Origin: an uncultured Oxalobacteraceae bacterium
GTDB lineage: Bacteria > Pseudomonadota > Gammaproteobacteria > Burkholderiales > Burkholderiaceae
Length of the DNA: 7,378 nt
Reading direction: 5' to 3'
Assembly (NCBI GenBank): GCA_946479255.1
Contig: CAMLFK010000249.1
Location: forward strand, 1-7,378
A model generated the notes under the pieces. The model saw nothing but the letters and a program-made list of their open reading frames with translations, did not search any database and was not told where the DNA came from. Shown piece after piece: positions 1-7,051 of the stretch. The translations under genes and the position numbers were made by a program. Every line of letters begins with the position of its first letter. The stretch's first letter is position 1.

Positions 1-164
1 CGGACGGACGCAGCAGCTCGGTCGGCACGGCCGCGATCGAACGCTTTTTGCGTCCGGTGTGTTACCAGAACCTGGCGCAGACTTTGCTGCCGCCGGTGTT
101 GCAGGACAGCGCTGCCGGTTCCGTCTGGCGGCGGCTTGATGGCGCGCTCACCCGCGAGCAATAA
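1..164 (+). CDS. Aldehyde dehydrogenase, C-terminal end (probable alpha-ketoglutarate semialdehyde dehydrogenase), partial
   Basis: The reading frame is open from base 3 and ends at the TAA at 162-164, giving about 53 C-terminal residues; the rest lies upstream of the window. The visible stretch contains TSVGTA-like SSVGTAAIERFLRPVCYQN, followed by LLPPVLQ. From memory this matches the C-terminus of NADP-type aldehyde dehydrogenases annotated as 2,5-dioxovalerate (alpha-ketoglutarate semialdehyde) dehydrogenase. That enzyme oxidises alpha-ketoglutarate semialdehyde to 2-oxoglutarate, the last step of non-phosphorylative pentose and sugar-acid catabolism, in the cytoplasm. The catalytic Cys and Glu are outside the window, so function rests on the tail alone. 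The context fits: the next gene is a sugar 1-dehydrogenase, the first step of the same route. A related semialdehyde dehydrogenase with another substrate cannot be excluded. Confidence 0.7.
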   Translation, partial: DGRSSSVGTAAIERFLRPVCYQNLAQTLLPPVLQDSAAGSVWRRLDGALTREQ

Positions 165-171
165 GTAGCAC

Positions 172-194
172 GGGCGGCCCACGAGGCCGCCTTT
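172..194 (+). terminator. GC-rich stem-loop followed by TTT, possible weak terminator
   Basis: The arms GGCGGCC (173-179) and GGCCGCC (185-191) pair perfectly over 7 bp around a 5-base loop. A G-U pair (172/192) can extend the stem, and TTT follows at 192-194. It begins 8 bases after the stop of the aldehyde dehydrogenase. The U-tract is short, so it may be a leaky terminator or an mRNA 3'-end stabiliser within an operon rather than a full stop. Confidence 0.5.
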
Positions 195-222
195 GGCATT
201 TCAAAATAAGCAGGAGACACCC

Positions 223-993
223 ATGAAAAAGCAAGCCAAATTCCCTAGCCTCGAAGGCAAGCTCGTCTTCATCACCGGCGGCGGCACCGGCATCGGCGAA
301 TCGATGGTCGAGTCCTTCGCCGCGCAAGGCGCCAAGGTCGCCTTCGTCGACATCGCGGAAGAACCCAGCCTGGCGCTGTGCGCCCGCGTGGCCGCGGCAG
401 GCTTTCGCACCCCGCTGTTTCGCCGCTGCGACATCACCGACATCGGCAACCTGAAGGCCGTGATCGCCGAATTGTCGGCCGAACTGGGCGACGATTTCGA
501 CGTGCTCGTCAACAATGCCGCCAACGACCAGCGCCACCAGACCGAAGACGTCACGCTCGACTACTACGACAGCCGCGTGGCGATCAACCAGCGCCCCATG
601 TTCTTCACTTGCCAGGCGGTGTACGCCGGCATGAAGAAGAAGGGCGGCGGTTCGATCATCAACGTCAGCTCGATGTCCTATCACGCCAAGAACGCCGGCT
701 ATCCGGTGTACTGCCAGACCAAGGCCTCGGTCGAAGGCCTGACCCGCGGCCTGGCGCGCGACTTCGGCGCCCACAACATCCGCGTCAACACCGTGACGCC
801 AGGCTGGGTCATGACCCAGCGCCAGATCGACCTGTGGGTCGACCAGGCCGGCGAAGCGGAAATCAAGCGTTCCCAGTGCCTGCCCGGCAAGCTGATGCCG
901 CATGATGTTTCGGCCATGGTGATGTTCCTGGCCGCCGACGACAGCGCCATGTGCACCGGCCAGGATTTCATCGTCGACGCCGGCTGGATCTAA
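223..993 (+). CDS. SDR-family sugar 1-dehydrogenase (L-arabinose/D-galactose/D-xylose 1-dehydrogenase type)
   Basis: This is a 256-residue classical short-chain dehydrogenase, a normal length for the family, without signal peptide. The NAD(P)-binding motif TGGGTGIG is at residues 18-25. Asp43 at the end of the second strand points to NAD+ preference. NNAAND is at 97-102, and the catalytic set is Asn122, Ser150, Tyr163 and Lys167 (YCQTK). The NNAAND-QRH segment and the C-terminal CTGQDFIVDAGW recall SDR pentose/hexose 1-dehydrogenases that oxidise the sugar to its lactone. With arabinosidase genes downstream and a ketoglutarate semialdehyde dehydrogenase upstream, L-arabinose is the likeliest substrate. 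D-galactose and D-xylose remain possible, since related enzymes accept more than one sugar. The ATG at 223 was chosen because AGGAGA (212-217) lies 5 bases before it; a TTG at 193 is in frame but has no such signal. Asn122 is followed by Gln where I would expect Leu. Confidence 0.85.
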   Translation: MKKQAKFPSLEGKLVFITGGGTGIGESMVESFAAQGAKVAFVDIAEEPSLALCARVAAAGFRTPLFRRCDITDIGNLKAVIAELSAELGDDFDVLVNNAANDQRHQTEDVTLDYYDSRVAINQRPMFFTCQAVYAGMKKKGGGSIINVSSMSYHAKNAGYPVYCQTKASVEGLTRGLARDFGAHNIRVNTVTPGWVMTQRQIDLWVDQAGEAEIKRSQCLPGKLMPHDVSAMVMFLAADDSAMCTGQDFIVDAGWI

Positions 994-1019
994 GTACCAG
1001 CGTTTTCCCTTGCAGTTCG

Positions 1020-1047
1020 CGCAGGCCGCCCGCCAGAGGCGGCCGCG
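1020..1047 (+). other. Intergenic stem-loop upstream of the GH97 gene
   Basis: GGCCGCC (1024-1030) pairs perfectly with GGCGGCC (1038-1044) around a 7-base loop. With A1023 bulged, the bases CGC (1020-1022) can pair with GCG (1045-1047) and lengthen the stem. No T-run follows, so it does not look like an intrinsic terminator. It lies in the 74-bp gap after the SDR gene and ends 20 bases before the GH97 start codon, so it could affect mRNA processing, stability or translation. The arm sequences are the same 7-mers as in the hairpin at 173-191, in swapped order. Confidence 0.5.
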
Positions 1048-1067
1048 TGCTCACCCGAGACAAAAAC

Positions 1068-2981
1068 ATGATCGCGAAACCAAAGCACGCCATCCTCTTG
1101 CTGTCGCTCGCCGCCAGCTCCTCCGTCCTGGCATTGGAAAGCCCCGACAAGCGCATTACCGTCAATGTTGAAGTCGCCTCGAATCACCATCTGACCTACA
1201 CGGTGTTGCGCGACAAGCAGCCGGTGATCCTCCCTTCCAAGCTGGGCGTGATGCTCGAAGGCGCCGACCTGATCGCCGTCAAGATTGCCGCCACCTCCAA
1301 GGTCAAGACGATCAAGGACAACTACCGCATGGTGGTTGGCAAGAAGAGCCAGATCAGCTACCACGCCAACGAGCAGACCTTCAGCGTCGTCGGTCCGTCC
1401 GGCGTCAAGATGGACGTGGTGTTCCGCGTCTCCAACGATGGCGTGGCGTTCCGCTACGTCATTGCCGACAAGAGCCTGCCGGTCAAGAAATTCCTCGTCG
1501 AAGCCACCAACTTCGCCTTCGCGCCTAGCGCCAGGGCCTGGATGCAGCCGATGTCCGTCGCCCAGACCGGCTGGGAAAAGAGCAACCCGTCGTACGAAGA
1601 ACATTACGAGAAAGACGTGCCGGTGGGCACGCCGTCGCCGCTGAAATCGGGCTGGGTATTCCCGGCACTGTTCAAGACCGGCGACACCTGGGTCGCCCTG
1701 ACCGAAGTGAACATGGACGGCAGCTTCCACGGCTCGCGCCTGCGTCCCGATTCAAGCAACGCGACCTACATCATCGGCCAGCCGATGGATGCCGAAGTCA
1801 CCGCCGGCGGCAAGTTGCTGGCGGAGACGAGCGGCGATATGGTCACCCCATGGCGCGTGATCGCGCTGGGCAGCCTGCCGACCCTGATGCACTCGACCCT
1901 GGGCACCGACCTGGCCGACCCGGCCACCAAGTTCGACAGCAAGCTGCTGCAGCCGGGCCACTCCTCATGGAGCTGGGCGCTGCTCAAGGACGACAACACC
2001 ATCTTCGGCGTGCAGAAGAAGTTCATCGACTACGCGGCCGACATGAAGTGGGACTACACCCTCGTCGACGCCGACTGGGACCGCAAGATCGGCTACGAGA
2101 AACTGGCCGAGCTGTCGAAGTATGCGCAAAGCAAGAAGGTCAAGCTGATCATCTGGTACAACTCGGCCGGCGCGTGGAATACCACGCCTTACACGCCGCG
2201 CAACCTGATGCTCGCTTCCGAAGGTCGCAAGGCCGAGTTCAAGCGCATCCGCGCGCTTGGCATCGCCGGCGTGAAGATCGACTTCTTCGGCGGCGATGGC
2301 CAGTCGATGATCAAGTTCTACGTCGACATCCTCAAGGACGCCGCCGAGGCCGGCTTGCTGGTAAACTTCCACGGCGCCACTTTGCCGCGCGGCTGGTCGC
2401 GTACTTACCCCAACCTGATGACCGCCGAAGCGATCCGCGGGCTGGAGTTCACGACTTTCGAACAGCTTGATGAAGACAAGGTGGCGCGCCATGCAGCCAC
2501 CATCCCGTTTACCCGCAACCTGTTCGACCCGATGGACTTCACACCGATGGTGTTCGGCGATATCCCGAAGATCAAGCGCACCACCAGCAACGGCTTCGAG
2601 CTGGCCGAGTCGGTGCTGTTCGTCTCCGGCATCCAGCATTTCGCCGAGATCCCGGAAGGCATGGCCACCGTGCCGGCCTACGTGAAAACCATGCTGCAAG
2701 ACCTGCCGCGCCAGTGGGACGACGTCAAGTTCATCACCGGCTACCCGGGCAGCAATGTGGTGATCGCACGCCGGGCCGGCAAGGCCTGGTACGTGGCCGG
2801 CATCAACGCCGAAGACAGCGATAAAGCCTTCGAGCTGGACCTGTCCTTCCTCGGCAAGCGCAGCGGCACGTTGATCACCGACGGCGCCAGTGAGCGCGAA
2901 TTCAAACAGACCGCCATCAAGAGTGGAAAGACCAACATCACAGTCAAACCGCGCGGCGGCTTCGTCGCAATTTTTAAGTAA
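1068..2981 (+). CDS. Secreted GH97 glycosidase, retaining type (alpha-galactosidase or beta-L-arabinopyranosidase)
   Basis: This is a 637-residue exported protein. A Sec signal peptide spans residues 1-22 (cleavage after VLA) with no lipobox Cys, so the product is soluble in the periplasm or secreted. The GH97 plan is visible: N-terminal beta-sandwich (about 23-270), (beta/alpha)8 barrel (about 271-545) and C-terminal beta domain. Barrel landmarks are GVKIDFF (Asp405), NFHG (His435-Gly436), SRTYPNLMTAEAIRGLE (Glu454, Glu460) and PFTRNLFDPMDFTP; SYEEHY (175-180) probably supplies a calcium ligand. Asp405 and Glu460 fit nucleophile and acid/base of retaining GH97 enzymes; their spacing of 55 equals Asp415-Glu470 as I remember it for BT1871. 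The base Glu of the inverting SusB type is replaced by Gly436. Alpha-D-galactopyranosides and beta-L-arabinopyranosides share ring stereochemistry, and the arabinosidase neighbours favour the latter. The ATG at 1068 has only a weak GAGA (1057-1060) but gives a perfect signal peptide; the frame upstream overlaps the SDR gene. Confidence 0.88.
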   Translation: MIAKPKHAILLLSLAASSSVLALESPDKRITVNVEVASNHHLTYTVLRDKQPVILPSKLGVMLEGADLIAVKIAATSKVKTIKDNYRMVVGKKSQISYHANEQTFSVVGPSGVKMDVVFRVSNDGVAFRYVIADKSLPVKKFLVEATNFAFAPSARAWMQPMSVAQTGWEKSNPSYEEHYEKDVPVGTPSPLKSGWVFPALFKTGDTWVALTEVNMDGSFHGSRLRPDSSNATYIIGQPMDAEVTAGGKLLAETSGDMVTPWRVIALGSLPTLMHSTLGTDLADPATKFDSKLLQPGHSSWSWALLKDDNTIFGVQKKFIDYAADMKWDYTLVDADWDRKIGYEKLAELSKYAQSKKVKLIIWYNSAGAWNTTPYTPRNLMLASEGRKAEFKRIRALGIAGVKIDFFGGDGQSMIKFYVDILKDAAEAGLLVNFHGATLPRGWSRTYPNLMTAEAIRGLEFTTFEQLDEDKVARHAATIPFTRNLFDPMDFTPMVFGDIPKIKRTTSNGFELAESVLFVSGIQHFAEIPEGMATVPAYVKTMLQDLPRQWDDVKFITGYPGSNVVIARRAGKAWYVAGINAEDSDKAFELDLSFLGKRSGTLITDGASEREFKQTAIKSGKTNITVKPRGGFVAIFK

Positions 2982-2999
2982 CCCAGGAGATCCACCACA

Positions 3000-4553
3000 A
3001 TGAAAATGTTCAAACACAGTATCGCCGCGATCAGCCTGGCCGTTGCCAGCGCCATGCCTGCGCTGGCGGCCAACGTTTCCGTGACCATCGACACCGCCAA
3101 GCCGGGTCCGGTCATCAACAAGAACGTCTATGGCCAGTTCATGGAACACCTTGGCACCGGCGTCTACGAAGGCATCTGGGTCGGCCCGAAATCGAAGATC
3201 CCAAATACCAAGGGCTGGCGTAAGGACGTCGTTGGCGCGCTCAAGGAACTGAAAGTGCCGCTGGTGCGCTGGCCGGGCGGCTGCTTCGCCGACGAATACC
3301 ACTGGCGTGAAGGCATCGGCCCGCGCGACAAGCGTCCGACCAAGGTCAACACCAACTGGGGCGGCGTGGCGGAAGACAACGCGGTCGGCACCCACGAATT
3401 CTTCGACCTGGCCGAGATGATCGGCGCCGACACCTATGTGAACGGCAACCTGGGTACGGGCACGCCGCAGGAAATGAGCGAGTGGATTGAATACATGACC
3501 GCCGAAGGCAAGTCGACCCTGGCCCAGCTGCGCCGCAAGAACGGCCGCGAGAAGCCGTTCAAGGTGGACTTCTTCGCCATCGGTAACGAAGCCTGGGGCT
3601 GCGGCGGCAATATGTCGCCCCAGTATTACTCCGACCTGTATCGCCAGTACCAGACCTTCCTGAAGGCGCCTGGCCACCTGCGTCCGAAAATGATCGCCAG
3701 CGGCGGCACGGGGTCGGACACTTCGTGGACCGAGACCCTGAGCAAGAGCCTCCAGGGCATGACGACCGGCATCAGCTTCCACTACTACACCCTGCCGACC
3801 GAAAACTGGGACAAGAAGGGCGCGGCCACCGGCTTCCCAGAGAGCGAGTGGATGTCGACCATGGCCGGTACCCTCAAGATGGATGGCTTCATCAAGACCC
3901 ACACCGCCATCATGGACAAGCACGATCCTGAGAAAAAGATGGGCTTCCTGGTCGACGAGTGGGGCACCTGGTACGACGTTGAGCCAGGCACCAACGCCGG
4001 CTTCCTGTTCCAGAACAACACCCTGCGCGACGCCGTCCTCGCCGCGGTGAACTTCAACATCTTCCACGCGTACGCCGACCGCGTGACGATGACCAACATC
4101 GCCCAGATGGTCAATGTGCTGCAAGCGATGATCATCACTGACAAGGACAAGATGCTGCTGACGCCGACTTACTACGCTTACCAGATGTACATCCCATTCC
4201 AGGATGCGACCTCGCTGCCTATCTCGCTGGGCAACAACGTCGAGTACAAGCTGGGCGACAAGTCTATTCCAGGCGTATCGGCATCGGCCGCGAAAGCCAA
4301 GGATGGCAAGGTGTACGTGGCGCTGGTGAATATGAACCCGAACCAGCCGGCAGAAGTCAGCCTGGACGTCAAGGGCAGCAATGTCACTGGTGCTTCCGGC
4401 AAGATCCTGACCTCCGAGAAGATGGATGCGCACAACACCTGGAAAGCGCCGCAAGCGATCAAGCCTGCGCCTTACAGCGCCAAGGCGGCTAACGGCAAGC
4501 TGAACCTGTCGCTGCCGGCCAAATCGGTTGTCGTAGTAGCGCTGGAGGGCTAA
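3000..4553 (+). CDS. Secreted GH51 alpha-L-arabinofuranosidase
   Basis: This is a 517-residue exo-hydrolase that releases terminal alpha-L-arabinofuranosyl units from arabinan, arabinoxylan or arabinogalactan, with retention. A Sec signal peptide covers residues 1-23 (cleavage after ALA); many bacterial GH51 enzymes are cytoplasmic, so export is notable. Family marks are YGQFMEHLG near the N-terminus, RWPGGCFADEYHW (90-102), IGNEAWGCGG with acid/base Glu197, FHYYT (His261, Tyr263), and VDEWGTWYD with nucleophile Glu320. The barrel is followed by a C-terminal beta-sandwich from about residue 395. The length is typical once the signal peptide is counted. The gene starts 18 bases after the GH97 stop, preceded by AGGAGA (2985-2990) at a 9-base spacing, so it is almost certainly co-transcribed with GH97. 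A second ATG two codons downstream would put the SD at 15 bases, so the first ATG is preferred. Linkage preference cannot be read from sequence. Confidence 0.93.
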   Translation: MKMFKHSIAAISLAVASAMPALAANVSVTIDTAKPGPVINKNVYGQFMEHLGTGVYEGIWVGPKSKIPNTKGWRKDVVGALKELKVPLVRWPGGCFADEYHWREGIGPRDKRPTKVNTNWGGVAEDNAVGTHEFFDLAEMIGADTYVNGNLGTGTPQEMSEWIEYMTAEGKSTLAQLRRKNGREKPFKVDFFAIGNEAWGCGGNMSPQYYSDLYRQYQTFLKAPGHLRPKMIASGGTGSDTSWTETLSKSLQGMTTGISFHYYTLPTENWDKKGAATGFPESEWMSTMAGTLKMDGFIKTHTAIMDKHDPEKKMGFLVDEWGTWYDVEPGTNAGFLFQNNTLRDAVLAAVNFNIFHAYADRVTMTNIAQMVNVLQAMIITDKDKMLLTPTYYAYQMYIPFQDATSLPISLGNNVEYKLGDKSIPGVSASAAKAKDGKVYVALVNMNPNQPAEVSLDVKGSNVTGASGKILTSEKMDAHNTWKAPQAIKPAPYSAKAANGKLNLSLPAKSVVVVALEG

Positions 4554-4562
4554 CAGCGGGGA

Positions 4563-4596
4563 CGCAGCAAGCCCTGCTTTCCTTGGGCTTGCTGCG
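4563..4596 (+). other. Perfect 12-bp stem-loop in the GH51-GH127 gap
   Basis: CGCAGCAAGCCC (4563-4574) pairs without mismatch with GGGCTTGCTGCG (4585-4596) around a 10-base loop. It starts 9 bases after the GH51 stop. There is no T-run directly after it. It may protect the 3' end of the upstream message, act with the following hairpin as a terminator/attenuator, or mark an RNA processing point. Confidence 0.7.
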
Positions 4597-4598
4597 CC

Positions 4599-4620
4599 GG
4601 CTCCGTAAGGGGCCTTTCCT
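4599..4620 (+). terminator. Short GTAA-tetraloop hairpin with T-rich tail, candidate attenuator/terminator
   Basis: GGCTCC (4599-4604) pairs with GGGGCC (4609-4614), with one G-U wobble, around a GUAA loop of the stable GNRA class. TTTCCT follows directly. It sits just after the 12-bp hairpin and ends 17 bases before the GH127 start. The T-tract is short, so termination would be partial at best. The purine-rich AAGGGG (4607-4612) is part of this hairpin. Confidence 0.4.
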
Positions 4621-4637
4621 GAACAATCAAAGTAAAT

Positions 4638-6998
4638 ATGAACAAACTACTGGCCAGCCTGCTGCTGGCGGCAACCGTTTTGACCAGCGCCGGCGCGTCC
4701 GCTGCCGAGCGCTTCCCGCTGGCCGATGTACGCCTGGGCGCGGGTCCTTTCCTCGACGCCCAGAACAGGAACATGGCTTACCTGATGGCGCTCGACGCCG
4801 ACAAGCTGCTCGCGCCTTTCCAGCGCGAAGCCGGCCTGCCGCTCAAATCGCCCAGCTACGGCAACTGGGAATCGAGCGGTCTCGATGGCCACATGGGCGG
4901 GCACTACATCTCCGCGCTGGCGCTGATGTTTGCCTCCACCGGCGACGCGCTTGTGAAGGCGAAGCTGGACTATGTGGTGGCCGAGCTGAAGAAATGCCAG
5001 CAAGCCAACGGCAACGGCTACATCGGCGGCATCCCGGAAGGCAGCAAGGCATGGCAAGACATCGCCAGGGGCAAGCTGCAGGCCGATAATTTCTCGGTCA
5101 ATGGCAAGTGGGTGCCCTGGTATAACCTGCACAAGACCTATGCCGGCCTGCGCGACGCCTGGCATTACGCCGGCAACAAGGATGCGCGCGACATGTTGAT
5201 CGGCATGGCCGACTGGGCGGGCAAGCTCACCAGCGCGCTCTCCGACGAGCAGATGCAATCGATGCTGCGCAGCGAACATGGCGGCATGAACGAAGTACTG
5301 GCCGACGTCTACGAGCTGACCGGCGACAAGAAATACCTGAAGCTGGCCGAGCGTTTTTCGCACCAGGCGCTGCTGCAGCCCCTGAGCCAGGGCCAGGATA
5401 AGCTCAACGGCATGCACGCCAACACCCAGATTCCCAAGGTGATCGGCTTCCAGCGCATGGCGGAACTGGGCGGCGACAAGAAGCTGCACGAGGCGGCCGA
5501 ATTCTTTTGGCGCACCGTGAAGGAAAACCGCAGCGTGGCCATCGGCGGCAACAGCGTGCGTGAACACTTCCACAACGATAAAGACTTCTCGAGCATGGTC
5601 AGCGACATCGAGGGTCCGGAAACCTGCAACACCTACAATATGCTGCGCCTGTCGGAAATGCTGTTCCGGCGCGACCCGAATGTGCGCTACGCCGACTACA
5701 TTGAGCGCGCGCTGTTCAACCACATCCTGTCGTCCCAGCATCCGGACACCGGCGGCTTTGTCTACTTCACGCCGATGCGCCCCAACCACTACCGCGTCTA
5801 TTCGCAGGTGGACAAGGCGATGTGGTGCTGCGTGGGCTCGGGCATCGAAAGCCATTCCAAGTACGGCGAATTCATTTACGCGCACGACAAGGACGCCCTG
5901 TACGTCAACCTGCTGGCCTCGTCGACCCTGAACTGGCGCGCCAAGAATGTGCGCTTGACCCAGACCACCAGCTTCCCGGACGCCGACAGCACGCGCCTAG
6001 TGATCGATGGCGCCGGCAAGTTCGCCGTCAAGCTGCGCTACCCGAGCTGGGTGGCCAAGGGCGCGATGCAGGTCAAACTCAACGGCAAGAAGGTGGCGGT
6101 CAATACGGCGCCGGGTTCTTACGTGAGCATCGACCGGGTGTGGAAGAAGGGCGACCGCATCGACGTGACTCTGCCGATGCGCACCACGCTCGAACAGATG
6201 CCGGACAAGTCCAATTATTACGCCGTGCTGCGCGGCCCCATCGTCCTGGCCGCCAAGACCCAGCTGTTCGCCAATGAAAAGCTCAACCTCTTCGCCGACG
6301 ATTCGCGCATGGGCCATATCGCCAAGGGCGAAGTCTGCCCGCTGGAAGCGGCCCCGGTGTTTGTGTCCGACACGCGCGACTTTGTGAAGAAGTTCCGCCA
6401 GGTGCCGGGCCAGCCGATGACCTTCACCGCTCCGGGCCTCATCCAGGGCAAGGATGCCGGCACGCTCAGGCTGATTCCGTTCTACCGCGTGCACGACTCG
6501 CGCTACATGGTGTACTGGCCGTATTCCACCCCGGCCGCGCTGGAACAGACCCGCGCCCAGGCCGCCAAGGACGAGGCCGAGCAGATCGCCCTGGCCGCGA
6601 TCACCATCGACCAGGTGGCGCCGGGCGAGCAGCAGCCGGAGTCGGACCATGCCTTCGCGGGCGAGGGAGCCGATGCAGGCCTGAACGGCACGCGCCACCG
6701 GCGCCATGCGACCGGCTGGTTCAGCTATGTGCTCAGTGACTGGAAGCGCGAAGCCAAGACCCTGCGGCTGACCTTCTCCAAGGGCGACGCCGGCCGCAAG
6801 TTCGATGTGTTGGTCAACGGCACCTTGCTCGAAACCGTTGAGCTAAATGCGGGCGCTGCGCAGGAGTTTTATACCCGGGACTTTGCGATTCCGGCAGCGG
6901 TCGTGGCGGCATCGAACGGCAAGTTGACGGTGAAGTTCGTCGCCAAGCCGGGTTCGATTGCAGGTGGTTTATATGGATTACGCCTGTTACGCCAATAA
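4638..6998 (+). CDS. Secreted GH127 beta-L-arabinofuranosidase (DUF1680 family)
   Basis: This is a 786-residue exported enzyme expected to release beta-L-arabinofuranose, for example from hydroxyproline-linked arabinosides or arabinogalactan termini. The signal peptide is residues 1-22 (ASA cleavage site), without lipobox. The catalytic (alpha/alpha)6 domain holds the zinc-thiolate centre of the family: Glu328 and Cys330 in PETCNTYNML, plus Cys397-Cys398 in MWCCVGSGIESHSKYG. By analogy with HypBA1, Cys397 is the nucleophile and Glu309 (REHF) the acid/base. LRGPIVLAA (531-539) is typical of the following beta-domain. Residues about 660-786, with ATGWFSYVLSDW and GSIAGGLYGLRLL, form a C-terminal beta-sandwich module seen in longer members. 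GH127 also has members with other or unknown specificities; the GH51 neighbour supports an arabinose role. The ATG at 4638 gives an ideal signal peptide but has no clear Shine-Dalgarno; two hairpins precede it. An 84-bp gap separates it from GH51. Confidence 0.9.
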   Translation: MNKLLASLLLAATVLTSAGASAAERFPLADVRLGAGPFLDAQNRNMAYLMALDADKLLAPFQREAGLPLKSPSYGNWESSGLDGHMGGHYISALALMFASTGDALVKAKLDYVVAELKKCQQANGNGYIGGIPEGSKAWQDIARGKLQADNFSVNGKWVPWYNLHKTYAGLRDAWHYAGNKDARDMLIGMADWAGKLTSALSDEQMQSMLRSEHGGMNEVLADVYELTGDKKYLKLAERFSHQALLQPLSQGQDKLNGMHANTQIPKVIGFQRMAELGGDKKLHEAAEFFWRTVKENRSVAIGGNSVREHFHNDKDFSSMVSDIEGPETCNTYNMLRLSEMLFRRDPNVRYADYIERALFNHILSSQHPDTGGFVYFTPMRPNHYRVYSQVDKAMWCCVGSGIESHSKYGEFIYAHDKDALYVNLLASSTLNWRAKNVRLTQTTSFPDADSTRLVIDGAGKFAVKLRYPSWVAKGAMQVKLNGKKVAVNTAPGSYVSIDRVWKKGDRIDVTLPMRTTLEQMPDKSNYYAVLRGPIVLAAKTQLFANEKLNLFADDSRMGHIAKGEVCPLEAAPVFVSDTRDFVKKFRQVPGQPMTFTAPGLIQGKDAGTLRLIPFYRVHDSRYMVYWPYSTPAALEQTRAQAAKDEAEQIALAAITIDQVAPGEQQPESDHAFAGEGADAGLNGTRHRRHATGWFSYVLSDWKREAKTLRLTFSKGDAGRKFDVLVNGTLLETVELNAGAAQEFYTRDFAIPAAVVAASNGKLTVKFVAKPGSIAGGLYGLRLLRQ

Positions 6999-7019
6999 AC
7001 TTACGCCGAAGCATTAAGA

Positions 7020-7051
7020 GGGGTGAGATAATGTTTTTGATATCTCACCTT
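7020..7051 (+). terminator. Stem-loop after GH127, possible transcription terminator
   Basis: GGTGAGATA (7022-7030) pairs perfectly with TATCTCACC (7041-7049) over 9 bp, extendable by two G-U pairs, around a 10-base loop containing five T. It starts about 21 bases after the GH127 stop. On the plus strand only TTGC and then an A-run follow, so it is not a canonical intrinsic terminator, but its place between two transcription units supports a 3'-end role. Confidence 0.5.

Noticed and set aside
193..222. TTG at 193 as an earlier start for the SDR gene
   Set aside because: AGGAGA at 212-217 is correctly spaced for the ATG at 223 and would lie inside the extended coding region. The 10 extra residues add nothing family-like.
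148..903. Minus-strand open frame of 251 codons opposite the SDR gene
   Set aside because: It is antisense to an SDR with all catalytic residues in place. The composition is that of a shadow frame and it crosses the gap hairpin at 173-191.
951..1067. Upstream extension of the GH97 frame to 951
   Set aside because: It would overlap the end of the SDR gene and place Arg-rich sequence before the signal peptide. The ATG at 1068 gives a standard signal peptide at the N-terminus.
1850..2470. Plus-strand out-of-frame open frame inside GH97, and similar ones in the other genes
   Set aside because: They are embedded in a different frame of strongly supported genes, Arg/Pro/His-rich and without motifs.
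1965..4454. Very long open frame on the minus strand (829 codons) opposite GH97 and GH51
   Set aside because: It lies wholly antisense to two well-supported enzyme genes. Its translation is rich in His, Val, Gly, Arg and Asp with no recognisable motif, as expected for the complement of GC-rich codons. No Shine-Dalgarno or promoter context supports it.
4647..5885. Minus-strand open frame of 412 codons opposite GH127
   Set aside because: It is antisense to the GH127 catalytic domain, with the same shadow-type composition and no motifs.
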